From NCBI GenBank assembly GCA_937877455.1, contig CALFIU010000164.1, positions 1-47,104 on the forward strand: a stretch of DNA of 47,104 nt, written 5' to 3'. Source of the DNA: an uncultured Bacteroidales bacterium (GTDB lineage: Bacteria > Bacteroidota > Bacteroidia > Bacteroidales > UBA3824). A program made the translations under genes and the position numbers. The notes under the pieces were generated by a model. It saw only the letters and a list, made by a program, of their open reading frames with translations. It was not told the DNA's origin and did no database searches. The first letter of the stretch is position 1; every line of letters begins with the position of its first letter. Below are positions 1-7,196 of this stretch, piece after piece.

Positions 1-20
1 GACGTGTGCTCTTCCGATCT
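1..20. other. Sequencing adapter remnant (not genomic)
   Basis: The first 20 bases, GACGTGTGCTCTTCCGATCT, are identical to the 3' end of the standard Illumina TruSeq read-2 adapter. Base 21 onward is in frame with a glycosyltransferase. These bases are a library artefact left on the contig end and should be trimmed. Confidence 0.97.
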
Positions 21-22
21 AA

Positions 23-571
23 CTAAACGATTTTGAATACCTAAAAATAAAAAACAACGCTTGGAAAAAGTCGCGTGGCAAAGCCGATTGGGTTATAGTA
101 TGCGATGTTGACGAACTACTCTATCCAAGACAAAAACAAGATATAACACAAACCTTACAAAAAACCGACAAAACAATATTCAAACCCGAAGGATACGAAA
201 TGCTTTCAGAAACATTTCCTACAACAGACCAGCCTCTTACCAATCAAACCAAAGGTGTAAAATCAAAATGGTTTGACAAAAAAATAATTTTCAACCCACA
301 TTCAATAGTAGAAATAAATTACTATCCCGGTTGCCACGAGGCCGAACCAATCGGCATTGTAAAATATGGTGAACAACAGTTTTATCTCTTACACTTTAAA
401 CGAATGGGATTGGAATATATAATAAACCGCTACAAAACATTTGCTAATCGTATGTCAAAAAACAACATAGAACAAAAAATGGGTATGCACTATTTTATGA
501 AAGAAAAAGAAATAACCGACGAATTTTACAGAATGTTAAAAGATGCCAAACAAATAAACCAACAACAATGA
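23..571 (+). CDS. Glycosyltransferase (GT2-like fold), 5'-truncated copy
   Basis: The reading frame is open from base 23, so the methionine at 200 is internal and the true start lies off the contig. The visible 182 residues carry the stretch ending VIVCDVDELLYP, the DxD-like metal and nucleotide-sugar site of a GT-A glycosyltransferase. It is a close paralogue of the next gene: bases 21-83 match 866-928 with about one mismatch, and both share the motifs TKG, IIFNPH, YYPGCH and a helical C-terminus. The family probably adds a sugar to a surface polysaccharide; the substrate cannot be read from sequence. Its stop overlaps the next start (ATGA, 568-571), so the two are translationally coupled. 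The contig break here is explained by the tandem duplication. Confidence 0.85.
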   Translation, partial: LNDFEYLKIKNNAWKKSRGKADWVIVCDVDELLYPRQKQDITQTLQKTDKTIFKPEGYEMLSETFPTTDQPLTNQTKGVKSKWFDKKIIFNPHSIVEINYYPGCHEAEPIGIVKYGEQQFYLLHFKRMGLEYIINRYKTFANRMSKNNIEQKMGMHYFMKEKEITDEFYRMLKDAKQINQQQ

Positions 572-1413
572 AAAATTTTTTCAACAAAAATATCACAAGG
601 CTATACAAATACTTTATGCTTACAATATTGCAATGTCTTAAACTAAAATTAAACATTAGCAAAAAAATAAAAGGTATCAATAGCCCAATAATACACGTAT
701 ATTCAGTTTGTTGGAACGAAGAAAAATTCCTTCCATTTTATCTAAAACACTACTCCTCATTTGCAGATAAAATAATAATATACGACAACGAATCAACCGA
801 CAATACACTAAAAATACTAAAAGAAAACCCAAAAGTTGAAATAAAAACATACAAAACAAACGGTAAACTAAACGATTTTGAATATCTAAAAATAAAAAAC
901 AACGCTTGGAAAAAGTCGCGTGGCAAAGCAGATTGGGTTATAGTCTGCGACATTGACGAACTACTCTACCCCGCACCAAAACAAGACATAAAACAAACTC
1001 TACAAAAAACCGACAAAACAATAATCCAAACTGAAGGATACAATATGATAAGTGAACTGTTTCCTAAATTAGAAACACCACTACTACAACAAACAAAAGG
1101 CGAATATTCAGAACCATTTAGCAAAACAATAATATTCAACCCTCACAAAATTGTAAGCATAAAATATTATCCAGGGTGTCATTATGTAGAATCTGTAATC
1201 GGAAAAGTAAAATACGGATACAAAACATTTAGGTTATTTCATTTTAAAAATATGTCGTTAGAATACCTTCTTAAAAGACACGAAACATTTTATCAACGGC
1301 TATCACAAGACAACAAAGAAAACAAACTCGGTATTCAATACGGTTTTTCTCAACAAAGCATAATTAACGACTTCAACAATATGTTAAACAGAACCAAACA
1401 AATAACTGAATAA
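568..1413 (+). CDS. Glycosyltransferase (GT2-like, DIDE motif)
   Basis: This 281-residue protein has a short basic N-terminus and then a GT-A core: IIHVYSVCWNEEKFLPFYLKHY, with the NESTDNT loop near residue 77 and the metal-binding motif VCDIDELLYP near 128-137. This pattern belongs to the Glyco_tranf_2_4/GT92-like branch rather than the classical DDGSTD enzymes. No membrane segment is obvious, so it is a cytoplasmic or membrane-associated transferase. The start overlaps the preceding stop by 4 bp, and the following glycosyltransferase begins 2 bp after the stop, giving a tight operon. It is the intact member of a tandem duplication with a repeat period of about 845 bp. The acceptor is unknown; lipopolysaccharide or capsule is the likeliest target given the neighbours. 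Confidence 0.85.
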   Translation: MKNFFNKNITRLYKYFMLTILQCLKLKLNISKKIKGINSPIIHVYSVCWNEEKFLPFYLKHYSSFADKIIIYDNESTDNTLKILKENPKVEIKTYKTNGKLNDFEYLKIKNNAWKKSRGKADWVIVCDIDELLYPAPKQDIKQTLQKTDKTIIQTEGYNMISELFPKLETPLLQQTKGEYSEPFSKTIIFNPHKIVSIKYYPGCHYVESVIGKVKYGYKTFRLFHFKNMSLEYLLKRHETFYQRLSQDNKENKLGIQYGFSQQSIINDFNNMLNRTKQITE

Positions 1414-1415
1414 CA

Positions 1416-2264
1416 ATGACTAACAAACCACTATTTTCAATACTTGTTGCCAATTACAACAACGCAAAATTTTTTGCAGATTTTTTTCCAAGAATCAAAA
1501 ACCAAACATACAAAAACATAGAAGTAATTTTTATAGACGACGGATCCACCGACAACTCACTAAACGAAGTTGAAAAATATGCCAACGGCGACAACCGTAT
1601 AAAAATATACAAAAACGACAAAAACATGGGTAGCGAATACACCAAGAAAAGAAATATAGAACTCTCTACAGGAGAATATTTCGCCTTCGCCGACCCAGAC
1701 GACTTTGTAGAACCACAAGCCGTAGAATTGGTAATGGAACAACTACTCCAAAACAAAAACCTTTCGATGGTATATACCAACTTCTACCTAACAAACGAAG
1801 ACCTTAGCCACGAAACTAAATACATCTATCCCACCGACATACCCGACAACAAAATCCTAATGTTTGGATTTACACCCAACCACTTTGCAGCATTTTCAAG
1901 ACAAAAATACAACCAAACACCAGGGCTTGACATATCGCTCAAACGTGTAACCGACCGCGACCTCGTACTCCTTATGGAAGAAGTAGGACAAGTAATACGC
2001 ATACCACAATATCTCTACCACTATCGCATCAACAGCAACAGCATATCACACAACCTCAACGCATACAAAGCACAATACTGGGCATGGCAAGCAAGATACA
2101 AAGCATGCGAACGACGTGGACTTAGCAAAGAACATGTTTTTACAGAAATAATGTCGTACATCGACAATCAACGGTTCGACTTTAGCACCACCACCGACTA
2201 CAAATTAGGCAAAAAATTACTATCAATACCACGATTTGTAAAATACAAACTTCTAAAACGATAA
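1416..2264 (+). CDS. Family 2 glycosyltransferase
   Basis: This is a classical GT2 enzyme of 282 residues. It starts with FSILVANYNNAKF, then IDDGSTDNS near residues 41-49 (nucleotide-sugar site) and FADPDDFVEP near 91-100 (the DxD-type metal site). The C-terminal third is helical, with a TDRDL motif typical of GT2 acceptor regions. It has no transmembrane helix. It follows the upstream paralogues by 2 bp and is probably the last gene of their transcript, which may end at the hairpin at 2440-2481. It is likely to transfer a hexose or an N-acetylated sugar to a growing O-antigen or capsule chain; donor and acceptor are not predictable here. Confidence 0.92.
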   Translation: MTNKPLFSILVANYNNAKFFADFFPRIKNQTYKNIEVIFIDDGSTDNSLNEVEKYANGDNRIKIYKNDKNMGSEYTKKRNIELSTGEYFAFADPDDFVEPQAVELVMEQLLQNKNLSMVYTNFYLTNEDLSHETKYIYPTDIPDNKILMFGFTPNHFAAFSRQKYNQTPGLDISLKRVTDRDLVLLMEEVGQVIRIPQYLYHYRINSNSISHNLNAYKAQYWAWQARYKACERRGLSKEHVFTEIMSYIDNQRFDFSTTTDYKLGKKLLSIPRFVKYKLLKR

Positions 2265-2310
2265 AAATAAACAAAAAAAAAATTAACACTACGCGCATAC
2301 AAATACTAAA

Positions 2311-2431
2311 GGGGAGTTCTAAAAATTAGATTTTTCAAGGCGTATGAAATTAAAAAAGCGCAGTTTACTGATTGTAAATGAGCATTTTGAAATTGAAATA
2401 CAACGCAGAAAAAGCAATTTTTAGAACCCAC
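2311..2431. repeat. Short element with inverted termini, possible MITE
   Basis: The 352-bp gap 2265-2616 has no gene. It holds this element, then a terminator, then a promoter. The left end (2311-2327, GGGGAGTTCTAAAAATT) is the near reverse complement of the right end (2416-2431, AATTTTTAGAACCCAC). Inside lie a small hairpin (GTTTAC/GTAAAT) and two CGCAG copies. The same terminal motif recurs at 41891-41924 with almost no interior. It may be a miniature mobile element or a folded RNA. Confidence 0.6.
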
Positions 2432-2439
2432 GAAAAATT

Positions 2440-2481
2440 AAAATCATCCTTGGGGTAATATACTTCAAGGATGATTTTTTT
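2440..2481 (+). terminator. Rho-independent terminator after the glycosyltransferases
   Basis: AAAATCATCCTTG pairs with CAAGGATGATTTT across a loop of about 13 nt and runs into seven or more T residues. It is the most convincing terminator for the upstream glycosyltransferase operon. Confidence 0.85.
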
Positions 2482-2559
2482 GTTTTTAAAAAGCAATTAA
2501 AGTCGCTTAAAATTACAATTTATGTGTAGTAATTGATTATCTAACACCATAAAAAAAAC

Positions 2560-2590
2560 TTTGCTGTAAATGCATAAAAATATAATTTTG
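2560..2590 (+). promoter_or_regulatory. Bacteroidota promoter for the acyltransferase
   Basis: TTTG at 2560-2563, a 19-bp spacer and TAATTTTG at 2583-2590 match the Bacteroidota sigma-ABfr consensus. The start codon is 26 bp downstream. Confidence 0.75.
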
Positions 2591-2616
2591 CAGCCAAACA
2601 TTAACATTAGCAACAA

Positions 2617-3642
2617 ATGAAATTTCTGTTTTTTACGGCATTAGTGTTTATAGCTATAATATTAGCAAAATCACTAAAAATAAAAGATACACAATGGCAA
2701 CCCCAACCATTCAACACCACCAACACACTGCCATTACGCGGAATACTTGCTTTGTTGATAGTTTTGCACCATTTTTTTGTAAGTATGCCTTCGGGATGGC
2801 CACCGTCAGATTTTTTTGTTTATCTCGGAGCAATGGTTGTTGGGATGTTTTTTTTTATATCAGGTTATGGATTAACGATTTCGTATCTCAATAAAGGGAA
2901 AAACTATCTTAGCGGATTTTGGAACAAAAGAGTAAAAAAAATAATAATTCCACTTTTGGTAACAATAGCGGTGTATGAACTTGCCAACAAACATTACAAC
3001 CTGTTAAATGTTTTCAACGGGCTAAAAAATGGACAAACCCCAACCCCATTCACTTGGTTTGTTTATACAATAATTATCTACTACGCTGTGTATTATATTA
3101 GTTTTAAGTTTTTTAAGATAAAAACAGCGTTAGCGATAATGCTAATATTTACAGCAATTTATGAGTATGTTATAATAAATTTAAATTGGGATTCATGTTG
3201 GTATTCTGCAACTTTTGCTATAAATGTTGGCATGTATTACGCCTACTATGAAGAAAAAATAAAAAGTTACCTTATAAAACATACTTTATCCAGTGTAATA
3301 GCATTAAGTACATTTATAGCTTTGTTTTTTTTATATGCAATTATAAATGGTAAAAAACAACTTGGACTTCCATTTGGAGATTTTGTTTTGTTTTGGATAA
3401 TGCCCTTACTTATTGTTTTTACAATATATTTTTATGGATTTAAAACCAATAAATTATTAAATTTTGTTGGCAATATATCTTACGAAATCTATATTGTACA
3501 CGGTATATTTGTAATATTTTTACAAAAATACATCAACAATCCACTACTTTACCTCATTGCAATATACGCCACAACAATTACCGTTGCGTGGTTGCTAAAC
3601 ATATCAACAAATAAACTATTTCAACTTCCAAAGAAAGCATAA
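2617..3642 (+). CDS. Acyltransferase family 3 membrane protein
   Basis: This 341-residue polytopic membrane protein has about ten hydrophobic segments. LPLRGILALLIVLHHFF near residues 39-55 is the R...H signature of acyltransferase family 3 (OafA/WecH type). These enzymes acetylate or otherwise acylate sugars of lipopolysaccharide, exopolysaccharide or peptidoglycan at the inner membrane, which fits the glycosyltransferases upstream. It has its own promoter at 2560-2590. Its last 22 bp overlap the 3' end of the convergent spore-maturation-type gene, so the two mRNAs are complementary at their ends. The exact substrate is unknown. Confidence 0.88.
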   Translation: MKFLFFTALVFIAIILAKSLKIKDTQWQPQPFNTTNTLPLRGILALLIVLHHFFVSMPSGWPPSDFFVYLGAMVVGMFFFISGYGLTISYLNKGKNYLSGFWNKRVKKIIIPLLVTIAVYELANKHYNLLNVFNGLKNGQTPTPFTWFVYTIIIYYAVYYISFKFFKIKTALAIMLIFTAIYEYVIINLNWDSCWYSATFAINVGMYYAYYEEKIKSYLIKHTLSSVIALSTFIALFFLYAIINGKKQLGLPFGDFVLFWIMPLLIVFTIYFYGFKTNKLLNFVGNISYEIYIVHGIFVIFLQKYINNPLLYLIAIYATTITVAWLLNISTNKLFQLPKKA

Positions 3643-4853
3643 CCAACAAGCACCGCAGCTACCAACCCAGCCAACTCAGCAATCAATCCCACGGTAACAG
3701 CATAGCGAGTTTGTTTAATGCCAACACTACCAAAATAAAGCGCAATAATATAAAAAGTTGTATCAGCCGCTCCTTGCATTGTACATGCTATACGAGCAGG
3801 AAAACTATCCGCACCGTATGTTTTCATACAATCAATCATCATTCCACGTGCGCCACTACCGCTAAGAGGTTTCATAAATGCAGTTGGCAACGAAGGTATA
3901 AAATCAGCATTAATACCAACAGCAGTAAGCATTGTAGCCAAGCCATTACAAATAAAATCTAAAGCCCCCGATGCCCTAAATACACCTATTGCAACAAGCA
4001 TAGCAATCATATAAGGTATTATTTTTACCGATGTTTGAAAACCATCCTTTGCACCATCAATAAAAGCTTCATAGACATTAATCTTTTTTAAAAAAGCCAT
4101 TAACACAAATGCCACTACAATAATAAAAATAATGCCATTTGAAACAATATTACTCACTCTTGAAACTTCTTGTTGCTCAAGCCCCGAAACAAGCCATACA
4201 GCCAACCCAACAATCAAACTCAACACCAAAGCATAACTTAATACAACCTTATTAAAAAGATTAATTTTCTGATAGATACTAACAGCAATAAGCCCCACAA
4301 CAGTACTGGCAGTTGTTGCCAAAAGCGTAGGTATAAAAATATCAGAAGGATTAGCCGCCCCCATTTGCATACGATAAACCATAACTGTGGCTGGCAAAAG
4401 CGTAAGACCTGAAGCATTGAGTGTTAAAAACATTATTTGTGCGTTAGAAGCACGTTGCTTATCAGTATTTAATTGTTGCATCTGTTCCATAGCTTTAAGA
4501 CCAAGCGGAGTTGCTGCATTATCAAGCCCAAGCATATTGGCACTAAAATTCATAATAATACTTGCCAATGCTGGATGATTTTCTGGTATTTGAGGAAAAA
4601 GTCGTCGGAAAAACGGACCAAATATCTTTGCTATTACATTTGTCATACCACCTTGTTCTCCAACATTCATTATACCCATCCAAAATGTAAGTACGCCAGT
4701 AAGTCCAAGCGAAATTTCAAAACCCGTTTTGCTCATGTCGAAAATACTGTCAACCATAAGCGTAAAAACGTCAGATTCGCCCATAAAAAAGCGAACAATT
4801 GCTGCCAAAAAGCCAACAGCAAAAAATCCAACCCAAATATAATTTAAAACCAT
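3621..4853 (-). CDS. Fused SpmA-SpmB spore-maturation-type membrane protein
   Basis: This 410-residue membrane protein is a head-to-tail fusion of two nucleoside-recognition (Gate) domains. The first half, with GLTGVLTFWMGIMNVGEQGG and NMLGLDNAATPLGLKAM, is SpmA-like (about 1-200). The second half, with SVKIIPYMIAMLVAIGVFRASGA and PTAFMKPLSGSGARGMM, is SpmB-like (about 230-410). In Bacillus, SpmA and SpmB are separate and act in spore core dehydration. Bacteroidota do not sporulate, so a transporter-like or envelope role is more likely. A TAATTTTG box on the minus strand (4865-4858) lies so close to the ATG that the transcript may be leaderless. It overlaps the convergent acyltransferase by 22 bp. 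Confidence 0.88.
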   Translation of the reverse strand: MVLNYIWVGFFAVGFLAAIVRFFMGESDVFTLMVDSIFDMSKTGFEISLGLTGVLTFWMGIMNVGEQGGMTNVIAKIFGPFFRRLFPQIPENHPALASIIMNFSANMLGLDNAATPLGLKAMEQMQQLNTDKQRASNAQIMFLTLNASGLTLLPATVMVYRMQMGAANPSDIFIPTLLATTASTVVGLIAVSIYQKINLFNKVVLSYALVLSLIVGLAVWLVSGLEQQEVSRVSNIVSNGIIFIIVVAFVLMAFLKKINVYEAFIDGAKDGFQTSVKIIPYMIAMLVAIGVFRASGALDFICNGLATMLTAVGINADFIPSLPTAFMKPLSGSGARGMMIDCMKTYGADSFPARIACTMQGAADTTFYIIALYFGSVGIKQTRYAVTVGLIAELAGLVAAVLVGYAFFGS

Positions 4854-4909
4854 AATGCAAAATTATATTTTTTTTAAATCAAAATTATAAAAAACATAAA
4901 AAAAATTAT

Positions 4910-4917
4910 TATATTTG
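4910..4917 (+). promoter_or_regulatory. -7 box for the helical protein at 4946
   Basis: TATATTTG matches TAnnTTTG and lies 28 bp before the start codon. No clear -33 TTTG is seen. Confidence 0.5.
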
Positions 4918-4945
4918 CAACGCTCAAATTTAAACGTATAAGAAA

Positions 4946-5653
4946 ATGAATAAACCAATAACTTACAACTACTCTGCCAAAGAGATAGCGGAGCGATGCC
5001 GTATAGTGATTAATTTGGTGGAAAAAGACATTGAATATTTTCACAAATATGGAGTTAACACATCTGATATAGACCGTTTGGCAGACGATATAATAAAATA
5101 CGAACAATATCCCGATGATAAAATTTTTGCGGAGAAAGTCTGCGACAAAACACAACTAAAAAATGCCCGAGAAAACATTTTAAGAAACCAGATAAAAAAT
5201 ATGCTTCTACATATCGGCATTGTATCAAGCAAAGAAGAAATGCGCAAAAACTTTAAAAGTCAAAAAATTACAGGTGTTCGCCCGCAACAACTGATAGAAA
5301 CTGCCGAAAAAATATATAAATATTTGGTTCAAAACACCACAAAAGTTGCCGAATCAGGTCTTGGACAAGCCGACATTGATGATTTTAAAACAAGAATAAA
5401 AGATTTAAAAAATGCAATGAAAGACTTGGAAACTGCGCGTCAAAACCGTACCAAACATACTAAAGAACGTAGAGAACTTGGATGCGCTTTATACGAAAAA
5501 CTTGTAAAGTACTCTACCATAGGCAAAAGCATTTGGAAAGGAAAAAACAAAGAAAATTATCAAGATTATTTGCTATATTCAGAACAATTTGCAAAAGCAA
5601 AATCCAGCAGAGAACAAAAGTTATTGAAAAACAAAATGTTAGTAGAAAGTTAA
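4946..5653 (+). CDS. Helical protein of unknown function
   Basis: I do not recognise the family. The 235-residue product has no signal peptide and no membrane segment. It is rich in Lys, Glu and Asn and is probably almost entirely alpha-helical, with likely coiled coil in the second half (DIDDFKTRIKDLKNAMKDLE) and a strongly basic C-terminus. It looks like one of the small cytoplasmic helical-bundle families common in Bacteroidota, similar in style to the protein at 40796-41527 though not obviously homologous by eye. It is transcribed alone from a TATATTTG promoter, upstream of tRNA-Phe on the same strand but with a separate promoter in between. Confidence 0.7.
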   Translation: MNKPITYNYSAKEIAERCRIVINLVEKDIEYFHKYGVNTSDIDRLADDIIKYEQYPDDKIFAEKVCDKTQLKNARENILRNQIKNMLLHIGIVSSKEEMRKNFKSQKITGVRPQQLIETAEKIYKYLVQNTTKVAESGLGQADIDDFKTRIKDLKNAMKDLETARQNRTKHTKERRELGCALYEKLVKYSTIGKSIWKGKNKENYQDYLLYSEQFAKAKSSREQKLLKNKMLVES

Positions 5654-5692
5654 AAAAAAATATTACTTTTTTTAAAAAAAAGTTCAAAAAAA

Positions 5693-5724
5693 TTTGGAGA
5701 ATAAAAAAAACGTATCTACTTTTG
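5693..5724 (+). promoter_or_regulatory. Promoter of tRNA-Phe
   Basis: TTTG at 5693-5696, a 20-bp spacer and TACTTTTG at 5717-5724 give a full Bacteroidota promoter 15 bp before the tRNA. The same -7 octamer precedes tRNA-Leu. Confidence 0.8.
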
Positions 5725-5739
5725 CAACGTCAAAAACGA

Positions 5740-5812
5740 GGTACCATAGCTCAGTTGGTAGAGCACAGGACTGAAAATCCTGGCGTCCCCGGTTCGATTC
5801 CTGGTGGTACCA
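5740..5812 (+). tRNA. tRNA-Phe (GAA)
   Basis: A 73-nt cloverleaf without an encoded CCA. The acceptor stem is GGTACCA/TGGTACC, the D-arm contains AGCTCAGTTGGTAGAGC, the anticodon stem is CAGGA/TCCTG with loop CTGAAAA (anticodon GAA at 5773-5775), and the T-loop is TTCGATT. Confidence 0.98.
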
Positions 5813-5817
5813 CGTAT

Positions 5818-5851
5818 AAAAAAACGGATTGAAAATCAATCCGTTTTTTTT
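5818..5851 (+). terminator. Terminator after tRNA-Phe
   Basis: A 15-bp stem (AAAAAAACGGATTGA with TCAATCCGTTTTTTT) with an AAA loop and a terminal T tract, starting 6 nt after the tRNA. Confidence 0.92.
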
Positions 5852-5868
5852 ATATAAAAACATAAACT

Positions 5869-5908
5869 TATTTTTATCAAATAATACGTTTTTGTTTTGA
5901 TAAAAATA
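5869..5908. repeat. AT-rich inverted repeat
   Basis: TATTTTTATCAAA at 5869-5881 is the reverse complement of TTTGATAAAAATA at 5896-5908. It lies between the tRNA terminator and the operon terminator. It could be a backup hairpin terminator; being AT-rich, it may be fortuitous. Confidence 0.4.
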
Positions 5909-5911
5909 TCC

Positions 5912-5951
5912 AAAAAAAAATGTCCTAATTATTTAATAAATAATTGGACAT
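5912..5951 (-). terminator. Terminator of the five-gene minus-strand operon
   Basis: The 32-bp near-palindrome at 5920-5951 (ATGTCC...GGACAT arms with an AT-rich centre) is followed on the minus strand by a run of nine T residues (5920-5912). It lies about 150 bp after the stop of the last operon gene; the stretch between (5952-6098) shows nothing else. Confidence 0.75.
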
Positions 5952-6098
5952 CAAACCATTACAAATAATTTAGCAAAGAAAAAGCTATTTATTAACCTAT
6001 AAAAATACCATTTTGCGATTTTTGCAATATTAGATTAACACAAAATAACTCGTTTCTGGGGAATTCTATGTTTTTAAACATGTTACCGAGAACAAAGA

Positions 6099-7193
6099 CT
6101 ATTTTGTTAACATTTTTGATACATGCTTACCATCATCAGTATAAAAAGTTATAATAAGCGGGCGATCTGCAATATTTTTAAGAGGAAGTTTTATCTTTTT
6201 TAAAGGTTTAGATAATGTTAGAGAAAGAATTTCTTTTCCAGAAAAACTTGTTACTACGTATTTAGATACAGACAACGAACTAATTGCCAAAAGTTTAGAA
6301 TTGTAAACATCAACAACAAAACTTTCATCTACACTTTCAAAACCCACTAATTTATTATCTGTATTGGTAATACCACATCGCATAATCTCAAGCATTTTTA
6401 AAGCATAACGCTTTCCAAGTTCTCTATACCCTTGCGCACTAAAATGTACATTATCGTTAGAAACAGCCACCTTTGACGAAGAAATGGCAAATGCTGTAGG
6501 AATAAAATTATGAACTTTACTTATAGTTGGATTTGCATGAGCGCAAACACCATTCATATCTGAATTGGCAGTCTGCCCTACAAGCAACGGCACATTTTCG
6601 GGACTCAACCCAAGTTCCGAAAGAATATCAGTATATATTTTTTGCAAATTTTTTATCCATTGATCGGAATACGCATCGGTTTCGCCTTGATGGACAAGTA
6701 TTCCTTTTATAACACCGTCTTTTTGAGCAAGTTTGGCGCAAGTGATGAGCCTTTGATAAGGATTGCTATCATAAAATGATAGTTCATACTTTTGCCAATC
6801 TTCATTCATAGTGGCAACAATATCTTGATATTTGTCTTTATCAAAAAGTTGCAATGCACAACCGTCAATAGCCACATGAACAATTCCAACCCTATAATTA
6901 GAAGGTAAAGAATCAAGCATTGTACGTCCAAAATAATCGGCAGGCGATAGTTTTGTATCACATCTACACAATGGCGGTACAGCTTTTTGCCACTCTCCTA
7001 TTTTTCGTTCTCCACATTGAGCCGCCGACATATTCAAAAATCTATCAGAAACATTTAAATCCTGTTCTGAAATTTCGCCCTGTCCAACCATATTTGATTG
7101 TCCAATACAAAGATAAATGTAAAAATTTTGATCTTGTCCCCACGAAAAAACAGAAAACATCAAAAACATAAATATCAAAAAGTATCTTTTCAT
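6099..7193 (-). CDS. Secreted SGNH/CE6-type (sialate O-acetylesterase-like) hydrolase
   Basis: This 364-residue protein has an N-terminal signal peptide (about 1-20). The catalytic core has block I GQSNM with nucleophile Ser34, the block HQGETDAY near 168-175, and DNVHFSAQGYRELG with the Asp247/His250 pair. This is the pattern of carbohydrate esterase family 6/DUF303 enzymes that remove acetyl groups from sugars. The last roughly 80 residues are a beta-rich tail (FSGKEIL, then KIKLPLKNI, ending HVSKMLTK) that looks like a type IX secretion sorting domain, though I am not certain. It starts 3 bp after the preceding stop, so it belongs to the protease/repeat operon and may provide its extracellular enzymatic output. 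Confidence 0.82.
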   Translation of the reverse strand: MKRYFLIFMFLMFSVFSWGQDQNFYIYLCIGQSNMVGQGEISEQDLNVSDRFLNMSAAQCGERKIGEWQKAVPPLCRCDTKLSPADYFGRTMLDSLPSNYRVGIVHVAIDGCALQLFDKDKYQDIVATMNEDWQKYELSFYDSNPYQRLITCAKLAQKDGVIKGILVHQGETDAYSDQWIKNLQKIYTDILSELGLSPENVPLLVGQTANSDMNGVCAHANPTISKVHNFIPTAFAISSSKVAVSNDNVHFSAQGYRELGKRYALKMLEIMRCGITNTDNKLVGFESVDESFVVDVYNSKLLAISSLSVSKYVVTSFSGKEILSLTLSKPLKKIKLPLKNIADRPLIITFYTDDGKHVSKMLTK

Positions 7194-7196
7194 TGC

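Noticed and set aside
200..571. Glycosyltransferase starting at Met 200
   Set aside because: The frame continues upstream to base 23 with residues homologous to the next gene; it is a truncated gene, not a short one.
5482..5832. 116-residue plus-strand frame over the tRNA
   Set aside because: It overlaps the end of the helical protein in another frame and runs through tRNA-Phe; it is a shadow.
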